13,912 nucleotides of DNA from Pedosphaera sp. (GTDB lineage Bacteria > Verrucomicrobiota > Verrucomicrobiia > Limisphaerales > UBA9464). This document shows, piece by piece, positions 1 to 5,200 of the stretch. The notes under the pieces are model-generated. The model searched no databases. It worked only from the letters and a program-made list of their open reading frames with translations, and was not told where the DNA came from. The first letter of the stretch is position 1, and each line of letters starts with the position of its first letter. The stretch is from NCBI GenBank assembly GCA_009695405.1, contig SIAZ01000078.1:1-13912 (forward strand), read 5' to 3'. A program made the position numbers and the translations under genes.

Positions 1-68
1 AGCGCCTCCATCCCCACCTTCGCTTTGAACGCTGAACTGTGTCTTTTCCGTTTGGTTTTGGTTTTCAT
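1..68 (-). CDS. IS3-family transposase OrfA, N-terminal fragment cut by window edge
   Basis: Reading the minus strand from the ATG at 68-66 gives MKTKTKRKRHSSAFKAKV followed by GMEA, then the window ends. The pattern of a basic start followed by S-x-x-F-K-A-K-V-x-x-E-A is the opening of IS3-family OrfA proteins (Transposase_8 / HTH family), which bind the element ends. An in-frame ATG at 80-78 would add four residues (MIRP); I prefer the one at 68 because family members usually begin just before the basic stretch. No clear Shine-Dalgarno is visible for either. The gene is partial because of the window edge, so whether the element is intact cannot be judged. A matching terminal sequence lies upstream at about 121-146. 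Confidence 0.7.
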   Translation of the reverse strand, partial: MKTKTKRKRHSSAFKAKVGMEA

Positions 69-120
69 TGGTCTGATCATTTTGTCGTTGATCAAACCCG
101 CAAAACCATAACTTAACCGC

Positions 121-146
121 TGGTCCAGTTTTCGGGGTCCACCTCA
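121..146 (-). repeat. probable terminal inverted repeat (left end) of the IS3-family element
   Basis: On the minus strand this reads TGAGGTGGACCCCGAAAAC followed by TGGACCA. This resembles the TG-starting ends of IS3-family elements, in which GGACCCCGAAAACTGGAC-like cores are common. It lies about 50 bp upstream of the orfA start, where such an end is expected. The exact tip is uncertain: CA dinucleotides (TG on the minus strand) occur at 140-141 and at 145-146. The matching right end lies outside the window. Confidence 0.55.
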
Positions 147-227
147 GGCGTCCAGAGCAGATCAGTCGTAAGTGTACGCCCAACCCCATGGTTCCCAATT
201 CGCCTTCCTTGGGTTTAGCCTGAGCGG

Positions 228-577
228 ATGAACTCAATTAAACCGTCTCGGAAGCGGCGTGGTCTTGCTGAAATCCAACTACTAATCACTGAATTCAAAA
301 GCTCGGGACTCTCAAAGGCTGAGTTTGCTGCGAGTCTGGGTGTTCATCCTCTTTCGTTTGATCGATGGCTACGGATCACTCATTCAACAGAGCCAGCCCG
401 TTTCATCGCCTCCCAAAACAGTCCGGCCTTCGTTCCCGTGCACCGCACGCCGTCAGCAGCGGCGAGTTCCGCCGACTGGCCGGAAATTATTGCCCCATCC
501 GGTTGGGACTTCGACTGCCTCCAGGTTTGGCCCCCTCAACATTGAGGTCCATTCTTGATATTCTTCCCAGATGCTGA
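228..577 (+). pseudogene. tnpA: IS66 accessory protein TnpA, frameshifted
   Basis: The open frame from ATG 228 encodes 105 residues, with a basic N terminus, a helix-turn-helix region (about 13-48, including KAEFAASLGVHPLSFDRWL) and a low-complexity linker. TnpA is a small DNA-binding helper of IS66 transposition. Up to GW (501-506) the frame matches the expected pattern. After that it runs into CLQVWPPQH and stops at 545. Moving back by one base around 507-512 restores a family-like C terminus (RLPPGLAPSTLRSILDILPRC) ending at TGA 575-577. That end overlaps the tnpB ATG at 571, which is the usual tnpA/tnpB coupling. The simplest reading is a one-base deletion; a programmed -1 shift is possible, but no strong slippery heptamer is visible. 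GAGCGG just before the ATG may serve as a weak ribosome site. Confidence 0.7.
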
Positions 578-963
578 GCTTTCTCTCCAACACTCGGGTC
601 TATCTTGCGGTCGGTCAGACCGATCTTCGCAAGTCCTTCGATATACTGGCCGAGACTGTTCGCAGTTCGCTTCAATTGGACCCTCTTTCGGGTCACCTTT
701 TTGTCTTCAGCAATCAGCGTCGTAATCGTGTCAAAATTCTTTTCTGGGATAAGTCGGGTTGGTGGCTTTGCGCTAAGCGCCTAGAATCAGGCACGCTTGC
801 CTGGCCTGACTCGGCGGAGCGAGTTATCGAGCTCTCAAATGAACAACTGACGCTGCTCCTGAGCGGAATCGATTTGAGTCAAACGCGGGTACGTCCATGG
901 CTCAATCACCTCGGCAAAAATGAGTGGGATCAAATTGAGGTGACAGCCTTGTTGTTTTGGTAG
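571..963 (+). CDS. tnpB: IS66 Orf2-like accessory protein TnpB
   Basis: This 130-residue product shows the hallmarks of IS66 TnpB (IS66_Orf2 family). These are VYLAVGQTDLRKSFDILAE (10-28), the DPLSGHLFVFSNQRRNRVKILFWD block (37-60), then WWLCAKRLESGTLAWP (64-79) and GIDLSQTRVRPWL near the end. TnpB is an essential partner of TnpA and TnpC in IS66 transposition; its biochemical role is not settled. The start ATG overlaps the restored tnpA end, so translation was probably coupled; no separate Shine-Dalgarno is seen. Family members usually finish shortly after the RPW motif, so the last ~18 residues (from about 112) may be read-through into the sequence at the truncation junction. Without tnpC the element cannot move by itself. 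Confidence 0.85.
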   Translation: MLSFLSNTRVYLAVGQTDLRKSFDILAETVRSSLQLDPLSGHLFVFSNQRRNRVKILFWDKSGWWLCAKRLESGTLAWPDSAERVIELSNEQLTLLLSGIDLSQTRVRPWLNHLGKNEWDQIEVTALLFW

Positions 964-971
964 GTTACCAT

Positions 972-1015
972 TTAATCTGTCCCTAAGTGATAATGAAATT
1001 GATTAACCTGTCCCT
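972..1015. repeat. two direct repeats TTAAYCTGTCCCT near the RAYT gene
   Basis: TTAATCTGTCCCT (972-984) and TTAACCTGTCCCT (1003-1015) differ at one base and are 31 bp apart start to start. The complement, AGGGACAGRTTAA, resembles the GGGACAG-containing repeats I know from other genomes beside Y1/REP-associated transposase genes. The first repeat's TTAAT (972-976) is also complementary to ATTAA at 1002-1006, so the pair can fold. They lie downstream of the RAYT gene, after the broken IS66 end. The rest of 1016-1231 has no gene; I see only short GC hairpins such as CCCCACTGGGG near 1154 and GGTGG/CCACC near 1202-1216. Confidence 0.5.
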
Positions 1016-1231
1016 GGTCATGAGAAAGCGATGCAATTCCCGTCTTTCGAGATGACTAAATTTTCTTAGGACCATCGCGATCTAGAATAGCGAATTCCAG
1101 GGTCTGAACGCTGACGTTGGTAGCAAAAAGAGGGCTTTTTTTGACTGTTTCACCCCACTGGGGCACGCCAAATATGATTACCTCGTTGAGTAACTTTTCG
1201 GGGTGGGCTTTCCACCTTCTTTCCGCTCTTT

Positions 1232-2245
1232 CTAGCCGATTGGTTTGATCCGCAACCAGCGCAATACGAAAATCGGTGCGCCTCCCAAATACTTAACGGC
1301 TCTTCCGCCTTCCTTTCGATTCACTCCAAATTGACTTCGATAGCGCTGATACGCTTCCTCTACAAACCCTTTCCCTCCCAATACCGCTCCGTCTTGAAAA
1401 TAGCGGACTCGACACATTAGGAACGCGGCACGTTCCAATCGTCCGTTTGCAGCAATTACCGCTGCCACGACCTTAGGATCAAGTCCCAATCGAACCACCG
1501 GAACCTCTTCCGGCTTGTTAACACCTTTCTGCTCTCCTCGATCATACAAAATGACTCGGTACGCTTCCAATGCACCCGTCGGATCCACCGTCTCCCTCGC
1601 CAGTAATTTCATTAAATTCTGGTACCCAGCCAATGCAGACTCTTTGCCGGCTATCGCCTCAGCGTAACCACTCTATCGATAGTCTTTCGGATCTTCTGCA
1701 ATCCCCGCTCGTACCGGATTAAGATCAATGTAGGCGGCCACGGTCGACAGAGTATTTCCCTCTGGATCAAGGAGCGCACTGCGGAATCGTTCTTCCCATA
1801 AGTACCCCTTTCGATCGTTCCGCAGATTATACCACTGACTAAATCGCTGTTTAAGTTCTTTCATGAAGACGCTGATGTTCCACATCCGATCCCAGTACGA
1901 CTCCAGAATTGCGGCCCGCCCTGCTTCTTCCATCGGTTCCAACAAAGCTCTCATCTCTTCAACGCGCCCCGCCGATGCAATACCTGCTAAGCGCAACAAA
2001 AATTCATCCAAGGTCGGGAGTTGATCAGGTCGCCGTGGCACAGCCACAAGGATGTGAAAATGGTTATCCATCACACAAAAGGTGAGGATCTGGACACCAC
2101 AGAAAGTAGCGTAAGAATGGATCATTTTGGTGAACTTTTCTTTCTCAAGTTCTCCGAAGATCTTATCTCGATTTACGATGCGAGAGATGCAGTGATAATA
2201 GGAAATAGGGGCATCAGAAGCCCCCGTGAATCGTCGTTGTCTCAT
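1232..2245 (-). pseudogene. REP-associated tyrosine transposase (RAYT, Y1_Tnp), interrupted by an amber codon
   Basis: From ATG 2245 the minus strand encodes 190 residues up to TAG at 1675-1673. The same frame then continues without interruption for another 146 residues to 1232. The first part has the Y1 transposase (HUH) features: AYYHCISR-like start (16-22), the metal-binding NHFHILV motif (H62, H64), LWEERFRS (149-155), and YIDLNPVRAG with the likely catalytic Tyr172. In this family DPKDYR is followed by W-S-x-Y, and here TAG stands where TGG (Trp) is expected, followed by SGYAEA. The C-terminal part (VRYFQDGAVLGGKGFVEEAY, FGVNRKEGGR) is the usual tail of the long RAYT form, giving about 337 codons in total. 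A good ribosome site AAGGA lies 6 nt before the ATG. The truncated 190-residue product keeps HUH and Tyr, so it could still be active; read-through is less likely. RAYTs mobilise or maintain REP palindromes. Confidence 0.85.
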
Positions 2246-2280
2246 GGTCTATCCTTGGAGTTAATTGGTTTAGCAAGCAG

Positions 2281-2346
2281 GTAGTATACGGACGGAAACC
2301 TACGCCGAGTATCTGGCGCAGACTTATCGGTGCGGGACCCTACTAC
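2281..2346. repeat. palindromic region upstream of RAYT, possible REP-like site
   Basis: GTAGTA at 2281-2286 is exactly complementary to TACTAC at 2341-2346. Between them CGCC (2303-2306) pairs with GGCG (2315-2318), and GGT/ACC near 2329-2339 can form a third small stem. The result is a cloverleaf-like fold immediately behind a RAYT gene, which is where REP-type palindromes handled by such transposases are often found. No second copy is present in the window, so REP identity is unproven. Confidence 0.35.
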
Positions 2347-2532
2347 TTCAGAATAGAACTAGGAATGGGCACTTGGCGCCCAGGGGAGGGGAGGGCTAAG
2401 GAAGAAATCGCTGCCACCAATCCTGAAAGAAGTCTGAGGGGCGAGGAGAGGCAACCCCTCTAGTGGGCAATGATTTTCTTAGTTGCACCTCATCTGTTGG
2501 ATGAGCAGTTAAATCTTTCATTTTCTCATTCT

Positions 2533-2560
2533 TCCCTTAATAAAAAGAGCTTTTAAGGGA
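2533..2560. repeat. 28-bp inverted repeat upstream of lpxI
   Basis: TCCCTTAA (2533-2540) and TTAAGGGA (2553-2560) are perfect reverse complements around a 12-nt centre that itself contains AAG-AG-CTT. The centre of the repeat is about 95 bp before the lpxI start. It could be an operator, a transcript leader hairpin or a weak terminator; no T-run follows on the plus strand. Confidence 0.45.
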
Positions 2561-2642
2561 CTTCGAAAATCTTTAACTTCTGTCTTAAGTTCAACCTGAC
2601 ACTCGACTTCCCCAATGCTTCCTTTCTAGGTAGGCTCCACCC

Positions 2643-3440
2643 GTGATCGGACTCATCGCTGGCAGTAAATCCTTACCTTTCCTCTTCGCACGCCAAGCAC
2701 GCCAACTCGGAGAAAAAATTGTCGCTGTCGCTTTCGAAGGGGAGACCGATCCCGCCCTTGCTTCTCTTGTCGACGAGATTGTCTGGACCCGAGTTGGTCA
2801 ACTTTCAAAAATGATCCGTGCCTTCACTGATCGTGATGTGACTCGCTGCGTCATGCTTGGACAGATTGTTCCCAAAAATCTCTTCGACCTCCGGCCCGAC
2901 CTCCGCTCGATGGGGCTTCTAATGCGTTTACGCGAGAAAAACGCCCACACTCTTTTTAGTGCGATTGGAGACGAATTAGCCACCGAAGGGGTCACCCTGA
3001 TTCCCGCTGTGCCCTGGCTTGTGCCGTGGATGCCCAGCGTCGGATACAGCGCCGGTGCCGCGCTTCGGCAAAGCGTCTCTGACGATCTTCTCTTGGGACT
3101 CAAAATCGCTAAGGAAGTGTCCCGTCTGGAAATCGGTCAACTGGTGGTTGTTAAAGAAGGAACTGTCCTCGCGGTGGAGGGTTTTGAAGGAACCGATGCC
3201 TGTCTCGAACGAGGAGGGCAACTAGCAGGCAAGAACGGCGGAGCCGTGGCAGTGAAGGTGGCGAGGGAAGGTCACGACATGCGGTTTGATATCCCCTGTA
3301 TCGGCCCGAAAACGTTGGAAGTCTGCGCCGCTCACGGCGTGTCGACCTTGGCCTTTGAATCCGACAAAACGCTTCTCATAGACCGACCTGATCTCGAGAA
3401 ACAAGCGGCACGCCTTCGCATCGCTCTGGTCTCTTGCTGA
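2643..3440 (+). CDS. lpxI: UDP-2,3-diacylglucosamine diphosphatase LpxI
   Basis: This 265-residue protein matches the LpxI family (DUF1009) in length and pattern. LpxI hydrolyses UDP-2,3-diacylglucosamine to 2,3-diacylglucosamine 1-phosphate (lipid X) and UMP in lipid A synthesis, doing the job of LpxH by a different mechanism, in the cytoplasm or at the inner membrane. Visible family features are the N-terminal MIGLIAGSKSLPFLFARQAR, the central VMLGQIVPKNLFDLRPD (70-86), AIGDELATEGVTLI (107-120), VKEGTVLAVEGFEGTDACLERGG split over 170-192, and DMRFDIPCIGPKTL (212-225). The start is GTG at 2643, with a weak AGG 8 nt upstream. Many genomes keep lpxI next to lpxA or lpxB, but here it stands alone after a transposase and faces a convergent oxidoreductase gene. 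Its presence implies an LPS-containing outer membrane. Confidence 0.9.
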   Translation: MIGLIAGSKSLPFLFARQARQLGEKIVAVAFEGETDPALASLVDEIVWTRVGQLSKMIRAFTDRDVTRCVMLGQIVPKNLFDLRPDLRSMGLLMRLREKNAHTLFSAIGDELATEGVTLIPAVPWLVPWMPSVGYSAGAALRQSVSDDLLLGLKIAKEVSRLEIGQLVVVKEGTVLAVEGFEGTDACLERGGQLAGKNGGAVAVKVAREGHDMRFDIPCIGPKTLEVCAAHGVSTLAFESDKTLLIDRPDLEKQAARLRIALVSC

Positions 3441-3508
3441 ATGAAGCCAGTTTTTCTTTTTTAGGAACTGACCTTCACCGCGATTTTCTCCTTGGCCTAC
3501 GGACTTAT

Positions 3509-3541
3509 AAAAAAGCCGAAGCAAAACCCGCAAAGGTTTTG
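3509..3541 (-). terminator. candidate intrinsic terminator of the Gfo/Idh/MocA gene
   Basis: CAAAACC (3522-3528) pairs perfectly with GGTTTTG (3535-3541) around a 6-nt loop. On the minus strand the hairpin starts 35 nt after the stop codon and is followed, after a short spacer, by six T (3514-3509). The stem is AT-rich and the T-run is not directly adjacent, so this is a moderate candidate. It lies between two convergent genes, where a shared terminator is expected. Next to the stop codon the 8-mer AAGCCTAA occurs twice (3558-3565 and 3568-3575). Confidence 0.4.
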
Positions 3542-3575
3542 GTCCGGCCAGGGTGAAAAGCCTAAGCAAGCCTAA

Positions 3576-4895
3576 TTAAGCGATCCTAGTTTTGCCCGGA
3601 ATTGGTAGTGGATCCATGCCCAAGGTCATATTCCAACTTATGTTCTCAGGGACCATTTTGGTCTGTGAAGTAAGCGCTTGTTCCCAAGTCACTTCTTGCC
3701 CCGTGTAAGCCGCCATTCGACCCATGATACCTGCCAAAGTGCTGTTAACCATTCGGTCGCCATCATTATAGAATTCGCCAGCGCGAATAGACCGATAGAG
3801 GTAACCGTGTTCCACCACATACATATCAGGCTTCTCACCCCGATACTTCCAACCTGCTATCCCATCCGCATTTTTAAAATAACTACTGCTCCATCCATTC
3901 CATCCCTTGCCTTTGCCGCCCAACACATAATCGCTGTTGTCATTGTAACAATTGGCAATCTGGCGCTGGGCAATGATTCCACGGGCCCCGTTGGCCCACT
4001 CATAAGTGGCTGAAATATGATCAAAAATATTCCCCTGATAGTTGGGATGAACGCGGCCTCCATTGGCGACACACTTAGTAGGAGGCTTGTCACCAAAGGC
4101 CCACATCATTTTATCCACGGTGTGGATGCACTGCTCAACCATACCGTCGCCTGCTAACCATGAAAAATTCATCCAGTTGCGCAACTGCCACTCCAAATCT
4201 GTCATACCCGCTTTGCGCTGTTCCGGTGCCTGCATCGGTTTTACAGGGCCCGCCAAATAAGTGCCATACATCGCTAATATCTCGCCTAGTTCACCCTCAT
4301 TGATCCGTTTGAAAAATTCACGTTGAGGCGGAGAATACCGCCAGCAATAACCAGCGACAATGTTCAACTTCTTCTCCTTGGACATCCGTACCGATTCCAT
4401 CACGTGCCGGATGCCCGGTCCATCGGTGGCCATCGGCTTCTCGCAAAAGATGTGTTTTCCTTTTTCCACTGCATAACGAAGGTGCGTGGGCCGAAATCCC
4501 GGAGGCGATGCCAAAAGAACCACGTCCACCCCCGCATCGATCACCTTCTGGTAAGCGTCCAAGCCACTAAACCGCTTCTCCTCGGGCACCTGCACTCGGC
4601 CCGGATATCCTTTATCGAGACTGGTATGACTCTGCTTAAGCTGATCTTCAAAAACATCACCCATTGCAACCACAATCAGGTTCTTGTCGGCATCCATGGC
4701 GTTACCGGCCGCACCGGTTCCTCGGCCACCGCACCCAACAAGTCCGACGCGGAGCGTGTCGGTATTGGCGGCAAAGACCTTCTCGCGAACCAACAAAGTC
4801 GGCGCTGCTAAGGCGATGGCGGCGGCGGTAGATCCGGACTTCAAAAAAGCACGGCGATTCGCTGGTTCAGCATTCATAGTCAGTGAGAAATACAT
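3576..4895 (-). CDS. Tat-exported Gfo/Idh/MocA family oxidoreductase
   Basis: The 439-residue protein begins with a twin-arginine signal (NRRAFLKSGS at 13-22, then a hydrophobic AAAIALAAPTLL), so it is probably exported folded with its cofactor. The Rossmann fold shows VGLVGCGGRGTG (50-61). The family motif CEKPMATD lies at 151-158, with the Lys expected to contact NAD(P). WLAGDGMVEQCIHTVDKMMW (246-265) supplies the usual catalytic-site Asp and His. Members oxidise or epimerise sugars, inositols and related polyols; the substrate cannot be read from sequence. Paralogues are numerous in Planctomycetes and Verrucomicrobia. The ATG at 4895 has a GGA-containing site about 8 nt upstream; an alternative ATG at 4877 (MNAEPANRR) would also preserve the Tat signal. 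It is divergent from the large gene at 5201 and convergent with lpxI, so probably monocistronic. Confidence 0.88.
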   Translation of the reverse strand: MYFSLTMNAEPANRRAFLKSGSTAAAIALAAPTLLVREKVFAANTDTLRVGLVGCGGRGTGAAGNAMDADKNLIVVAMGDVFEDQLKQSHTSLDKGYPGRVQVPEEKRFSGLDAYQKVIDAGVDVVLLASPPGFRPTHLRYAVEKGKHIFCEKPMATDGPGIRHVMESVRMSKEKKLNIVAGYCWRYSPPQREFFKRINEGELGEILAMYGTYLAGPVKPMQAPEQRKAGMTDLEWQLRNWMNFSWLAGDGMVEQCIHTVDKMMWAFGDKPPTKCVANGGRVHPNYQGNIFDHISATYEWANGARGIIAQRQIANCYNDNSDYVLGGKGKGWNGWSSSYFKNADGIAGWKYRGEKPDMYVVEHGYLYRSIRAGEFYNDGDRMVNSTLAGIMGRMAAYTGQEVTWEQALTSQTKMVPENISWNMTLGMDPLPIPGKTRIA

Positions 4896-5200
4896 CTACT
4901 AGTTCCGCCATTCGAATCCCAAGGTCAAGCCCCAGAAACATCAAAGATCATAATTCTTTGCGCCTCTCTAAGTCTGCGATCTTCCAAAGTACCTATCAAC
5001 TGACAAAAATAAACTCGCCTCGGTAAACCGAGAGACTGAATTAAGGACCTGTTTTTAGTCAGTTTCGAGCCCAATATCCGCATTTTTTCGCCTTCTGAAG
5101 GATTACTTACCGCTCCCTCTTTTTAAGCGGTTAATCGTCCTATTTGACCCTGCTAGTTCTTGCCAAGTTCGGCCGAAAGTAGAGGGTTCACCTGAGCTCA
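4896..5200. promoter_or_regulatory. divergent intergenic region with three consecutive predicted hairpins
   Basis: This 305-bp stretch separates the divergent oxidoreductase and the large secreted protein gene. On the plus strand I see three hairpins. CTCGG-taaa-CCGAG spans 5019-5032. An 8-bp stem, 5032-5039 with 5059-5066 (one G-U), follows. The third spans 5101-5136, where GATTA pairs with TAATC and ACCGCT with AGCGGT, with only a CTT bulge at 5106-5108 and an 11-nt loop. They may form a structured 5' leader for the gene at 5201, or DNA sites for a regulator. Both promoters should be here. A TATGAT (minus strand, 4952-4947) and a TTGACC (5144-5149) exist but lack matching partner boxes, so I do not call a promoter. 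Confidence 0.4.

Larger units (their letters stand above)
168..963 (+). mobile_element. IS66-family element remnant (left end, tnpA, tnpB; tnpC and right end missing)
   Basis: The remnant begins with GTAAGTGTACGCCC at 168, which matches the GTAAGCG-type tips of IS66-family elements. It then carries tnpA and tnpB in the family's usual order with overlapping stop and start. The large transposase gene tnpC, which normally follows tnpB, is absent. No right end ending in ...CTTAC is seen downstream, and the 8 bp before the left end (160-167, GATCAGTC) are not found again on the other side as a target duplication. The element therefore appears truncated on its right, somewhere between about 900 and 970. 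It sits only 21 bp from the IS3-family end, suggesting insertions accumulating in the same place. Confidence 0.7.
2246..2642. other. intergenic region between RAYT and lpxI, no gene seen
   Basis: About 400 bp without a convincing coding frame. It holds the RAYT ribosome site next to 2252-2256. It also holds an inverted-repeat region just upstream of the RAYT gene (2281-2346), a GAGGGG/CCCCTC inverted pair (2436-2441 and 2455-2460), and a 28-bp inverted repeat (2533-2560). The lpxI promoter must lie in the second half, but no convincing -35/-10 pair could be picked out. The purine-rich stretch at about 2380-2455 gives way to an AT-rich one at about 2510-2580. Confidence 0.6.

Noticed and set aside
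961..970. GGTTAC as the IS66 right terminal repeat
   Set aside because: Only GTAA matches the left end; the following bases do not match GTAAGTGTACGCCC.
1232..1633. Separate 133-residue hypothetical gene starting at TTG 1633
   Set aside because: It is in the same frame as the RAYT and continues its family C terminus straight after the TAG, so it is the tail of the interrupted gene.
3222..3569. Minus-strand 115-codon frame overlapping the lpxI end
   Set aside because: It overlaps the conserved LpxI C terminus on the opposite strand and has no recognisable content; the intergenic part holds the terminator candidate.
4323..4811. 162-codon plus-strand open frame opposite the oxidoreductase
   Set aside because: It is antisense to a clear Gfo/Idh/MocA gene with intact motifs, and its product resembles no family.
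4947..4975. TATGAT (minus strand) as the -10 box of the oxidoreductase gene
   Set aside because: No acceptable -35 sequence at 15-19 bp spacing.
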